The notes beneath the pieces are model-generated. The model saw only the letters and a list, made by a program, of their open reading frames with translations. It did not search any database and was not told the origin of the DNA. Shown in pieces: positions 57,241-64,000 of a stretch of 64,000 nt of DNA. Origin of the DNA: Hyphomicrobiales bacterium (GTDB taxonomy: Bacteria; Pseudomonadota; Alphaproteobacteria; Rhizobiales; Rhizobiaceae); NCBI GenBank assembly GCA_900466605.1, contig UBMU01000003.1:248001-312000 (forward strand), given 5' to 3'. The position numbers and the translations under genes were made by a program. Position 1 is the stretch's first letter, and every line of letters begins with the position of its first letter.

Positions 57241-57282
57241 ATGCTGCCCGTGTGGATGGCGGGCGGAGATAAAAGGACCTGA
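57241..57282 (+). CDS. Short upstream ORF in the cspA leader (13 codons)
   Basis: GAGGAGG lies about nine bases before an ATG at 57241, which opens MLPVWMAGGDKRT and stops at TGA 57280-57282, three bases before the cspA ATG. Within it is a small hairpin, GCCCG (57246-57250) with CGGGC (57260-57264). Translation through the uORF would open that hairpin and deliver ribosomes to cspA. Real use of this ORF is an inference. Confidence 0.45.
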   Translation: MLPVWMAGGDKRT

Positions 57283-57285
57283 CGC

Positions 57286-57501
57286 ATGGCCGAGACTGGC
57301 ACTGTAAAATTCTTCAACACCGACAAAGGTTTCGGCTTTATCAAGCCGGACAAAGGCGGCGCCGACATCTTTGTACACATTTCTGCCGTTCAGGCTTCTG
57401 GCTTGGCCGGACTGACAGAAAACCAGAAGGTTAGCTTCGACACGGAGCCGGACCGCCGCGGCAAGGGCCCCAAGGCTGTCAACCTGCAGATCGCAGGCTG
57501 A
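57286..57501 (+). CDS. cspA: Cold shock protein CspA
   Basis: A 71-residue OB-fold, single-stranded nucleic-acid-binding protein. The RNP1 motif is KGFGFIKP and the RNP2 motif DIFVHISAV; the basic patch and length are the normal ones. It acts as an RNA chaperone in the cytoplasm. A ribosome site (AAAAGGACC) lies seven bases before the ATG and overlaps the end of the short upstream ORF. Such leaders often control Csp expression by temperature. Confidence 0.95.
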   Translation: MAETGTVKFFNTDKGFGFIKPDKGGADIFVHISAVQASGLAGLTENQKVSFDTEPDRRGKGPKAVNLQIAG

Positions 57502-57534
57502 GCTTCCAGCCAACGCTGTCAATTCGAGTTGAAG

Positions 57535-57558
57535 CCCGGCAGCGATGCCGGGTTTTGT
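57535..57558 (+). terminator. Intrinsic terminator after cspA
   Basis: Stem CCCGGC (57535-57540) with GCCGGG (57547-57552), loop AGCGAT, followed by TTTTGT. Confidence 0.8.
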
Positions 57559-57643
57559 CATTCAGCCTGCATTCAGACCGCAGCCCTTACCTTGCCATCA
57601 TCAAGGTGCAAAACCGGAATCGGTTTGAAACAGGGAAAGACAA

Positions 57644-58057
57644 ATGAACAGGCTTGCGAAAACGCTCCTAATGACGGCAACCGCCGCTGCCCTTACCGTG
57701 TCGTCGATCGGCATTGCGTCGGCCGATGATTGGCATCGTCATCACCGGGGCGACGACGCGCTTGTTGGCGGCGCCGTCGGCCTGGCAACGGGCCTGATCG
57801 TCGGGTCTGCCATCGCCAGCGCTCCGCGTTACGATGAGCCGCGCTACATCGATCCTCCAGTCTATGAGCCGGAATACGAAGCAGTACCGGTCTATCGCGC
57901 TCCCCCACCCCGCTACTATCGCCCCGTCGCCGCCGGCCTGGAGCCGTGGACGCCGCAATGGGAACGCTATTGCTCCTATCGCTACCGGTCGTTCGATCCG
58001 CGCAGCGGCACATTTATCGGCAACGATGGCCGCAGCCACTTCTGCAACGCCGGCTAA
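57644..58057 (+). CDS. BA14K family secreted protein
   Basis: A 137-residue protein. A signal peptide (LAKTLLMTATAAALTVSSIGIASA) leads into a Gly/Ala segment that may cross the membrane (GGAVGLATGLIVGSAIA), a Pro/Tyr-rich linker, and the BA14K/lectin-like end WERYCSYRYRSFDPRSGTF, IGNDGRSHFCNAG. In Brucella the family is an immunoreactive lectin-like protein that binds carbohydrate and affects LPS. A terminator follows. Confidence 0.88.
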   Translation: MNRLAKTLLMTATAAALTVSSIGIASADDWHRHHRGDDALVGGAVGLATGLIVGSAIASAPRYDEPRYIDPPVYEPEYEAVPVYRAPPPRYYRPVAAGLEPWTPQWERYCSYRYRSFDPRSGTFIGNDGRSHFCNAG

Positions 58058-58083
58058 CCGCTGGCCCGCATGATCAGACACAC

Positions 58084-58116
58084 AAAGCGCCGCCTCTCAG
58101 CGGCGCTTTTCTTTTT
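58084..58116 (+). terminator. Intrinsic terminator after the BA14K gene
   Basis: Stem AAAGCGCCGC (58084-58093) with GCGGCGCTTT (58100-58109), then TCTTTTTT. It lies between convergent genes. Confidence 0.9.
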
Positions 58117-58120
58117 TGCA

Positions 58121-58768
58121 CTAAATCCCCTGCAGGAAGGGATTGCTGCGCCGCTCGTCGCCGATACGGCTGCCGGGGCCATGCCCGCAGATAAAGCCGA
58201 CGTCATCGCCCAACGGCAAAACCTTGTCGCGGATCGAGTCGAGCAGTTGCTGGTGGTTCCCCCCCGGCAGATCCGTCCGACCAATCGAGCCGTTGAAAAG
58301 CACATCTCCGAGATGGGCGAAATTCTGCGCGCGATTGAAATAGATAACATGGCCAGGCGCATGGCCGGGCGTGTGATAAACCTCGAACTCATGCTCCCCG
58401 AAGGAAACCTTCTCGCCATCCTTTAGCCAGCGATCGGGAACGACATTCTGCATGCCGGTCGGCAGACCGTACTTTTGCGCCTGTGTCTCGATCCGCTGCA
58501 GCAGAGGAAGATCGTCCTCGTGCGGCCCGACAATATCAGTACCCAGAGCCTCTTTGAGTTCCTTGGCTCCTCCCGCATGATCAAGATGGCCGTGTGTCAG
58601 CCAGATTTCCTTGATGTTGAAACCGTTCTCCTTGATGGCCTCAAGGATAGCCGGGACATCTCCGCCGGGATCGACAACGACGCCTTCCTTGGTCTCCGGA
58701 TCAAAGAGGATCGTGCAGTTCTGCTGAAAAGGTGTCACCGGAATAATGCCGGCCTGGAGCATGCCCAT
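58121..58768 (-). CDS. MBL-fold metallo-hydrolase (glyoxalase II-like)
   Basis: A 215-residue metallo-beta-lactamase-fold hydrolase. The binuclear metal motif is LTHGLDHAGG-like: IWLTHGHLDHAGGAKELKE with TPGHAPGHVIYF and FNGSIGRTDLPGG following. It most resembles the YcbL/GloB group (thioester or sulfur-related hydrolases). The substrate is not determinable. The start is ATG 58768; ATG 58762 is also possible. Confidence 0.9.
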   Translation of the reverse strand: MGMLQAGIIPVTPFQQNCTILFDPETKEGVVVDPGGDVPAILEAIKENGFNIKEIWLTHGHLDHAGGAKELKEALGTDIVGPHEDDLPLLQRIETQAQKYGLPTGMQNVVPDRWLKDGEKVSFGEHEFEVYHTPGHAPGHVIYFNRAQNFAHLGDVLFNGSIGRTDLPGGNHQQLLDSIRDKVLPLGDDVGFICGHGPGSRIGDERRSNPFLQGI

Positions 58769-59009
58769 GAGTGCCTCACTTGTCTCTGTCCTAAGTCCCT
58801 ATAGTCCGAAACCGCGACGCGCACAGCCCGCGTTTTGTTGAACGCAGCGTCAGGCAATGACCATCAATCATTTGCTGCGCTTGGGCTCAAGCCATCCGTC
58901 GCGTTGAAATTTAACACGTCGATACAATCGTTTACCGGCGAGAGGCAACGCAGGGGAACATCACCATCGACCAAACGTTACCTGCCTGTACAAAACAAGG
59001 AGAAACGAG

Positions 59010-59621
59010 ATGACCTTGAAGCGAAATCTGTTCCTGGCTGGCGCGATCGTCGTGGGAAGCGCCGGTCTTGCCCAGGCGGAAATGGCTGCCACGGCCATCA
59101 ACGATCTGAACGTTCGCGCAGGCCCCGGCCCGCAGTACCCTTCCGTCGGAATAGCCACGCGCGGTTCCCAGGCAATTCTGGATGGGTGCATCCAGGGAAG
59201 CCGCTGGTGCCGAGTCGACGTCGGCGGCGTTCGTGGTTGGGTCTACGCGCAGTATCTGCAGGTTGAGCAGGCTGGCAACAACGTGATTGTCGAGCAACAC
59301 CAGTCCGACCTTGGCGTCCCTGTCGTTACATACGAGACAACGGCAAGTGTCGCCCCTGCTGATCCAGCGCCAGGCGACGAATTGCTTGGCCCGGTTGGAT
59401 CTGTCGAAGCGATCAGCCCGCCTGAGACTGTTACCACCTATGTTCAAACCAATCCGGCCCAGACCGTACAGCTCGGCGGTGATGTCGTCGTTGGCGCATC
59501 AGTACCGGATGACGTAACGTTCCAGGAAATTCCCGACTACCAGTATCGTTACGTCCGCATCAACGATCGGCCGGTTCTTGTGGATCCCGGCACGCGTCGG
59601 ATCGTTTACGTCTACAACTGA
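59010..59621 (+). CDS. Secreted SH3-domain protein with DUF1236
   Basis: A 203-residue envelope protein. A signal peptide (LKRNLFLAGAIVVGSAGLAQA) is followed by a bacterial SH3 domain (ATAINDLNVRAGPGPQYPSVG, CIQGSRWCRVDVGGVRGWVYAQYL), a Pro/Val-rich linker and a DUF1236 end (FQEIPDYQYRYVRINDRPVLVD, RRIVYVY). SH3b domains often bind peptidoglycan or cell-wall peptides. AAGGAGAAACGAG precedes the ATG. A terminator follows. Confidence 0.88.
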   Translation: MTLKRNLFLAGAIVVGSAGLAQAEMAATAINDLNVRAGPGPQYPSVGIATRGSQAILDGCIQGSRWCRVDVGGVRGWVYAQYLQVEQAGNNVIVEQHQSDLGVPVVTYETTASVAPADPAPGDELLGPVGSVEAISPPETVTTYVQTNPAQTVQLGGDVVVGASVPDDVTFQEIPDYQYRYVRINDRPVLVDPGTRRIVYVYN

Positions 59622-59639
59622 GCATGATGCACCACGTGG

Positions 59640-59667
59640 AAAAGGCGCCTTCCGGGCGCCTTTTCAG
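59640..59667 (+). terminator. Intrinsic terminator
   Basis: Perfect stem AAAAGGCGCC (59640-59649) with GGCGCCTTTT (59655-59664), five-base loop; the stem itself supplies the T-run. Confidence 0.85.
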
Positions 59668-59859
59668 TTGACCGCATTGTGGAAAATCTTCACGCATGGG
59701 TTGCTCTCCATTCCACCTCACATTCTTTCATGATAAACTACTGAAATTCAGACGATATCCCTGCTCCCGGTCGGACATCGGATCGCCTGTATGGCTGGCT
59801 ATCCTTTCGGACCGCGCAGCCGGCAGAGGCGTTTTGAGGAAACGCAAAGGAGGGAAATC

Positions 59860-60126
59860 GTGGAAGCACTATTGCCTATCATCACACAAGTGATCGCAGG
59901 TGCCGTCGGCGGCAACGTCGCAAGCGGCGCACTGAAGCAGGTTGCAATCAATGCCGTTGCCCGAACGATCGCCGGCGCAATCGGCGGCATCGGCGGCGGC
60001 ATGCTGCTCAGCATGTTTGGCGGCGAAGCTGCAATGACCGGGCTCATTGCCGACGGTATCGGCGGCTTGATCGGCGGCGGCATCTTGTCGACGATCGTGG
60101 GCGCGGTAGCCGCTCGCGCAAGGTAG
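59860..60126 (+). CDS. Small glycine-zipper-rich membrane-like protein
   Basis: An 88-residue protein starting at a GTG (59860), with AAAGGAGG seven bases ahead, which settles the start against a longer frame. It is almost wholly Gly/Ala/Ile-rich, with two glycine-zipper helices: ITQVIAGAVGGNVASGAL, and AIGGIGGGMLLSMFGGEAAM followed by IADGIGGLIGGGILSTIVG. Such helices pack in membranes or oligomers. No family was recognised; there is no cleavable signal peptide. Confidence 0.65.
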   Translation: MEALLPIITQVIAGAVGGNVASGALKQVAINAVARTIAGAIGGIGGGMLLSMFGGEAAMTGLIADGIGGLIGGGILSTIVGAVAARAR

Positions 60127-60141
60127 ACGGCGCGTCAAAAA

Positions 60142-60172
60142 AGCGGCCGAGCTAGCAAGAAACCCGGCCGCT
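60142..60172 (-). terminator. Minus-strand intrinsic terminator, probably left from the decayed ilvE-like gene
   Basis: Read on the minus strand, AGCGGCCG and CGGCCGCT (60172-60142) form an 8-bp stem followed by TTTTT. It is oriented to end a minus-strand transcript, and the only minus-strand gene upstream is the ilvE-like relic at 60181-60400. Confidence 0.65.
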
Positions 60173-60180
60173 CCCTGTTG

Positions 60181-60400
60181 TCAGACATCAGTCGGCTGCC
60201 CCGGCAGCCGGATTACCACTTCGATATAGTCGTTCATCCGTGTCTCGCTGATCGTCGCCGGGGTGAACTTGTACGGGCCCGGCCACCACGGACGCCCTCC
60301 CCTCGAACGCCGCGCTCGCATAATACAGCCCGTGGGTCTGCACATCGGTCTTCGCGTCCTTTCACGGTACGAATGCGCCCTTGAACCAGGATTTCGCCAT
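60181..60400 (-). pseudogene. Remnant of a branched-chain aminotransferase-like gene
   Basis: Reading the minus strand from ATG 60400 gives MAKSWFKGAFVP, a TGA, then KDAKTDVQTHGLYYASAAFEG. This matches the N-terminus of IlvE-type aminotransferases (family pattern: W-x-G-x-FVPW-x-DAK-x-HVLTHxLHYGSxVFEG). The stop falls where a conserved Trp is expected, so TGG probably became TGA. Shortly after, the match ends, and a different frame runs to the TGA at 60183-60181 (PYKFTPATISETRMNDYIEV and beyond), suggesting a large internal deletion. About 220 bases of a roughly 1.1-kb gene remain. GGAGGAG lies about 25 bases before the ATG. Confidence 0.6.
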
Positions 60401-60674
60401 CCAGTTGATCACCGGGATTTCACACTCCTCCAGCGCCCGCACTCCATTGCTGTTGATTGTTGTCCCCAATACGTTTTATCCACTCAACGCAGGGGAAAAT
60501 TACGATCGTGGTGAAGTTTGCAAAGTCGGGCCAAATTTCCGGTGGAGATGGCGTCCTCTTCCGGCTTCACGACGCGTGGGGAAGCTAACAACAGCACGAA
60601 GATACATCGACATACTGACGTATTTTTTTCGAAAGCTTTCCTGCGAGGTGCGTAACAAGAAAGGAAATGCCAAA

Positions 60675-61172
60675 TTGGCACGACAGACGAGCTCGAAGCC
60701 GGGGAAGCCCGAACCGCTGAAGATGCCGATGGAAAGCACGGAAAGCATCGATTTTGAGATCATCGAGCTTCTGTTCTTCTCTTATCGTGACTTCGTTTCC
60801 GACCCCGACGCCATCCTTGCGGAGATCGGTTTCGGGCGGGCGCACCACCGCGTCGTGCATTTCGTTAACCGCAACCCCGGCATGACCGTTGCCGATCTGC
60901 TGGATACATTGAAGATTACCAAGCAGAGTCTCGCAAGAGTGCTCAAACAACTGATCGATTCGGGGTATATTCGTCAGATTGCAGGGCCTGAGGACAGGCG
61001 GCAACGCAAGCTCTATCCAACAGAGATGGGGCGAGAGTTGGCGCTTGCTCTGGCGGAGCCGCAATCGCGCCGTATTGAGAGAGCATTCGACGGAGCTTCG
61101 CCGGAAGTACGGGAAGGCATAAAGGCCTTCCTGAGGGGCATGCGGAACAGACAGAACTCGAGAGCAGACTGA
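60675..61172 (+). CDS. MarR family transcriptional regulator (PetP-like)
   Basis: A winged-helix MarR protein of about 165 residues. Core: FEIIELLFFSYRDFVSDPDAI, GFGRAHHRVVHFVNRNPGMTV, the recognition helix KITKQSLARVLKQLIDSGYI and the wing PEDRRQRKLYPTEMG. The frame is open upstream with no good ATG until 60723. A TTG at 60675 has AAGGAA nine bases ahead and gives a longer N-terminus, so it is preferred; ATG 60723 is the alternative. It precedes a response regulator with no gap, as petP precedes petR in Rhodobacter. Confidence 0.8.
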   Translation: MARQTSSKPGKPEPLKMPMESTESIDFEIIELLFFSYRDFVSDPDAILAEIGFGRAHHRVVHFVNRNPGMTVADLLDTLKITKQSLARVLKQLIDSGYIRQIAGPEDRRQRKLYPTEMGRELALALAEPQSRRIERAFDGASPEVREGIKAFLRGMRNRQNSRAD

Positions 61173-61874
61173 ATGGCAACAAAGACAGTGATTTCGGACG
61201 ACGCTGCCCACTTGCTTGTGGTGGATGACGACACGCGCATCCGCGCGCTGCTGAACCGCTATTTAACCGAGAACGGTTTCAGGGTGACGGTAGCCGCCGA
61301 CGGCGCTGAAGCGCAACGCAAGCTTGCCGGACTGGATTTCGATCTCATCATCATGGACGTGATGATGCCGGGTGATTCTGGCATTGAAGTGACCAAAGGT
61401 TTGCGCACGATCAAGAACGTGCCGATCATCATGCTGACGGCACTGGCCGAGTCGGGCAGCCGCATCGCCGGACTGGAAGCTGGCGCCGATGATTATCTGG
61501 CCAAGCCGTTCGATCCGCGCGAACTCGTTCTGCGCGTCAACAACATCCTGCGCCGTAACGTCTCCAGCGACGCGCCGAAGATCGAGCAGGTCATGTTCGG
61601 TCCATATACCTTTTCCCTGACGCGCAAGGAGCTGAAGAAAGCCTCCGAAGTCGTGCGACTGACGGATCGCGAACAGGAAATCATGCTGCTGTTTGCCAAG
61701 CGCGCGGGCGATACCATTCCGCGGCATGAACTTATCGGCAACGATGTCGATGTCGGCGAGCGCACCATCGATGTGCAGATCAATCGCCTGCGACGCAAGA
61801 TCGAAGACGATCCCGCAAATCCGGTCTGGCTGCAGACTGTTCGTGGTATAGGATACCGGTTGAGCATCGACTGA
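61173..61874 (+). CDS. OmpR-family response regulator (PetR-like)
   Basis: A 233-residue two-component regulator. Receiver domain 1-125: acidic pocket VVDDD near residue 17-21, phospho-acceptor Asp62 in IIMDVMMPGDSG, the Thr in IIMLTAL and Lys in YLAKPFDP. The C-terminal OmpR winged helix ends ERTIDVQINRLRRKIEDDP. The ATG immediately follows the MarR stop, so translation is coupled. The histidine kinase starts 28 bases downstream. The signal sensed is unknown. Confidence 0.94.
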   Translation: MATKTVISDDAAHLLVVDDDTRIRALLNRYLTENGFRVTVAADGAEAQRKLAGLDFDLIIMDVMMPGDSGIEVTKGLRTIKNVPIIMLTALAESGSRIAGLEAGADDYLAKPFDPRELVLRVNNILRRNVSSDAPKIEQVMFGPYTFSLTRKELKKASEVVRLTDREQEIMLLFAKRAGDTIPRHELIGNDVDVGERTIDVQINRLRRKIEDDPANPVWLQTVRGIGYRLSID

Positions 61875-61902
61875 CAGTCGCAACCCCAGGACCAGCGACC
61901 AA

Positions 61903-63282
61903 ATGGTGACATTCGACTCCCTTCGGCGCGACGACCGCTCGCCCGCCCGTGGATGGCGATGGATGATACGCCGGCTGCGGCTCTATCTGCCGACCGGCCT
62001 TTACGTCCGCTCGCTTCTCATCATCATCATCCCGATGGTGTTGCTGCAGTCCGTCGTCGCGGCCGTGTTCATGGAGCGCCACTGGCAAATGGTGACGCAG
62101 CGCCTTTCCGCGGCAGTGACGCGTGACATTGCGGCGATCATCCAGATCATCGAGACCTATCCGCAGGATACTGATTATAGCGAGGTCACTCGCATAGCAC
62201 GCGACCAGCTAGGTCTGCAGGTATCGATCGAGCCGGACGGGGATCTGCCGCCACCGCGTACCAAGCCCTTCTTCTCGATCCTCGACGGTATCCTGAGCGA
62301 CGAAATCAGCGACCAGATAAAGCGCCCCTTCTGGATCGACACGTTGGGAGATTCCAATCTTGTCGAGATCCGCATCAAGCTGGAAGACAAGATCCTTCGG
62401 GTGCTCGCACGACGCAGTTCCACCTATGCGTCCAACACCCACATCTTCATCGTCTGGATGGTCGGCGCCTCTCTGGTTCTGATCGGCATATCGATCCTCT
62501 TCCTGCGGGGACAGATCAGACCGATCCTTTTGCTCGCGAATGCGGCAGAAAGCTTCGGCAAGGGCCAGAAGGCCGACAACTTCCATCCTCGTGGCGCAGA
62601 CGAAGTTCGGCGCGCCGGCCTCGCCTTCATTCTGATGCGGGAGCGCATCGAGCGTCAGATCGAGCAGCGCACGGCAATGCTGACCGGCGTAAGTCACGAT
62701 CTGCGCACGATCCTGACCCGCTTCAAGCTGCAGCTGGCGCTGGCTGGCGACAATCCTGACCTGCAGGGCATGAACGATGACGTCAATGACATGCAGTCGA
62801 TGCTCGAGGCCTATATGGCCTTTGCACGAAGCGAGGTCGAAGAGGACGTCGGCGAGATGAAACTCAGCGACCTCTTTGCAAGGCTGGAAGCCGATTTCGA
62901 ACTCCACGAAGGCAAGACGTTGACTTACTCTATCGAGGGCGCGGACGGTATTTCGGTACGCCCAAACGCCTTCACACGCCTTGTGACGAATCTCGCCTCG
63001 AATGCACGCCGATACGCAAATACCCTCGACATCAACGCCAAGCATAGCGCCAAGTGGCTGACGGTCACCTTTGACGACGATGGTCCAGGTATTCCCGAGA
63101 AGAACCGCGAGGATGTCTTCAAGCCATTCTTCCGGCTGGATGAGGCGCGAAACCTCGATGCCTCGGGCACCGGCCTCGGCCTTGCCATTGCCCGCGACAT
63201 TGCCCGTAGCCACGGCGGCAACGTGACGCTCGGCGACAGCCCCCGCGGCGGTCTGCGGGCAACCGTACGCTTACCCGCGTGA
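61903..63282 (+). CDS. Membrane-bound sensor histidine kinase
   Basis: A 459-residue sensor. The first membrane helix (LYVRSLLIIIIPMVLLQSVVAAVF) and the second (HIFIVWMVGASLVLIGISILFL) flank a periplasmic sensor domain of about 130 residues. A HAMP region follows, then the H-box TGVSHDLRTILTRFKLQL with the phospho-histidine at 265. The ATP-binding N and G boxes are LVTNLASNARRYA and DDGPGIPEKNREDVFKPFFR, GTGLGLAIARDIA. It should phosphorylate the adjacent response regulator. Confidence 0.94.
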   Translation: MVTFDSLRRDDRSPARGWRWMIRRLRLYLPTGLYVRSLLIIIIPMVLLQSVVAAVFMERHWQMVTQRLSAAVTRDIAAIIQIIETYPQDTDYSEVTRIARDQLGLQVSIEPDGDLPPPRTKPFFSILDGILSDEISDQIKRPFWIDTLGDSNLVEIRIKLEDKILRVLARRSSTYASNTHIFIVWMVGASLVLIGISILFLRGQIRPILLLANAAESFGKGQKADNFHPRGADEVRRAGLAFILMRERIERQIEQRTAMLTGVSHDLRTILTRFKLQLALAGDNPDLQGMNDDVNDMQSMLEAYMAFARSEVEEDVGEMKLSDLFARLEADFELHEGKTLTYSIEGADGISVRPNAFTRLVTNLASNARRYANTLDINAKHSAKWLTVTFDDDGPGIPEKNREDVFKPFFRLDEARNLDASGTGLGLAIARDIARSHGGNVTLGDSPRGGLRATVRLPA

Positions 63283-63289
63283 GAGCAAA

Positions 63290-63871
63290 ATGACGATAGA
63301 TCCCACCCGAATGACATGGTTAAACCCTCCGCCTCGATTTGAGTTGCGCAACGGCGACCTGCATGTCTGGTCCGGACCCAAGACCGATTTCTGGCAGGAA
63401 ACCTATTACGGCTTCCATCGAGACGATGGGCATTTCCTGCATCAGCTAAGAAAAGGCGACTTCACTGCCGAAGTTTACTTTTCGGGATACTATCAGGAAC
63501 TCTACGATCAGGCCGGCATGATGGTGCGCGCAGATGCGACGCATTGGATGAAGTGCGGGATCGAATATACTGATGGCGCAATGCATTTCAGCGTCGTAGT
63601 AACCAACGGCAAGTCCGACTGGTCCGCGTTTCGGGTCGATCACGCATTCGAGCGCATGGGCGTGCGGGTGACACGAAACGGCGATGCCCTGTTCATTCAA
63701 TACAGAACAGACGGCATGAAGGATTGGCGCATGGCGCGGCTTGCCTGGTTTGACCCGACATTTGCGGAGGTTGCGGTCGGCCCGACGTTCTGCTCGCCGC
63801 AACGCGCCGGCTTTGAAGCCGTATTCCACGATTTTTCGCTGACCGACCCGCTGTCGCGCGAGATCCACTGA
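63290..63871 (+). CDS. DUF1349 domain protein
   Basis: A 193-residue protein of the DUF1349 (concanavalin-like beta-sandwich) family. The pattern is TDFWQETYYGFHRDDGHFLHQL, DQAGMMVRADATHWMKCGIEYTDG and RVTRNGDALFIQYRTDG. Relatives include fungal and bacterial proteins of unclear function. It starts 7 bases after the histidine kinase, with GAGAGCAAA upstream, so it is probably the last gene of the MarR-RR-HK operon. ATG 63311 is an alternative start. Confidence 0.85.
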   Translation: MTIDPTRMTWLNPPPRFELRNGDLHVWSGPKTDFWQETYYGFHRDDGHFLHQLRKGDFTAEVYFSGYYQELYDQAGMMVRADATHWMKCGIEYTDGAMHFSVVVTNGKSDWSAFRVDHAFERMGVRVTRNGDALFIQYRTDGMKDWRMARLAWFDPTFAEVAVGPTFCSPQRAGFEAVFHDFSLTDPLSREIH

Positions 63872-64000
63872 TCACATCAGCTTCTTGCCGTTCGGCACCG
63901 GCTTGTCGGTTGCTGCGAGCACGATAGCACCCGCTTCATCCTCGAAGCCAAGTGTCAGGACTTCGGAGCGGACTGGCCCGATCTGACGGGGCGGGAAGTT
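63872..64000 (-). CDS. csaA: CsaA-like tRNA-binding-domain protein, N-terminus off the right edge
   Basis: Only the last 42 codons are in the window. They read NFPPRQIGPVRSEVLTLGF, then VLAATDKPVPNGKKLM and a stop. This is the C-terminal signature of CsaA and related tRNA-binding (OB-fold) proteins, proposed to be export-related chaperones. The gene is convergent with the DUF1349 gene and is separated from it by no bases. Confidence 0.85.
   Translation of the reverse strand, partial: NFPPRQIGPVRSEVLTLGFEDEAGAIVLAATDKPVPNGKKLM

Overview
The window is about 64 kb of chromosome from a member of the Rhizobiaceae (Rhizobium, Ensifer or Agrobacterium type alphaproteobacterium). The evidence is the gene content and order, not a marker search. 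The run greA, lpsB, lpsE, lpsD, lpsC, lrp, trxB, lsrB, a tandem pair of AbcR-type small RNAs and an ArsR-like gene matches the order I remember from Sinorhizobium meliloti. The carA - GatB/YqeY - dnaG - rpoD neighbourhood, the BA14K protein and an alphaproteobacterial SOS box (GTTC-N7-GTTC) fit as well. No tRNA, rRNA, CRISPR array, insertion sequence or prophage was recognised. Most of the window looks like ordinary core chromosome with some accessory genes.

Layout. 1-11.9 kb, mostly minus strand: rpoD (cut by the left edge), a GFA-family protein, the threonine-degradation pair tdh/kbl, a methyltransferase, a cupin, a SrpA-like catalase overlapping a cytochrome b561 gene, and recQ overlapping dnaG. 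12-16 kb: a possible small RNA ending in a strong terminator, an unknown protein with winged-helix-like regions, a GatB/YqeY protein, carA and two small genes. 16-26 kb: MATE and Tet-type MFS exporters, a LysR regulator divergent from an aldo/keto reductase, a YpfJ-type metallopeptidase, a PAP2 membrane protein, a GT87 glycosyltransferase and a zinc alcohol dehydrogenase. 26-33.5 kb: carB, an alpha/beta hydrolase and a two-gene DNA-repair operon (radical SAM protein plus UdgX) with a LexA-type box over its promoter.

33.7-41.7 kb: greA, the LPS core glycosyltransferases, lrp, trxB, lsrB, abcR1, abcR2 and an ArsR-like regulator. 41.8-50.6 kb: an Old Yellow Enzyme, an aminoglycoside-kinase-like protein, a decayed DUF1801 gene, an NAD-binding epimerase-like gene divergent from a LysR gene, a DUF2188 protein, a cation/proton antiporter, a run of four small genes and aspartate aminotransferase. 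51-54 kb: a class GN sortase with its single VIT/vWA target protein, which carries an LPQTAT sorting signal. 54-64 kb: a periplasmic sugar dehydrogenase, a DUF3052 protein, an EamA exporter, a cold-shock gene with a short upstream ORF, several small envelope proteins, an MBL-fold hydrolase, a relic of a branched-chain aminotransferase gene, a MarR/response-regulator/histidine-kinase operon with a DUF1349 gene, and the C-terminus of a CsaA-like protein at the right edge.

The best candidates for under-described biology are the SOS-boxed rSAM-UdgX operon with an apparently leaderless start, the self-contained sortase/target pair, the palindrome upstream of the first AbcR promoter, the short ORF in front of cspA, the small-gene run at 48-49 kb, and the decayed ilvE-like gene beside the PetPR-like regulators.
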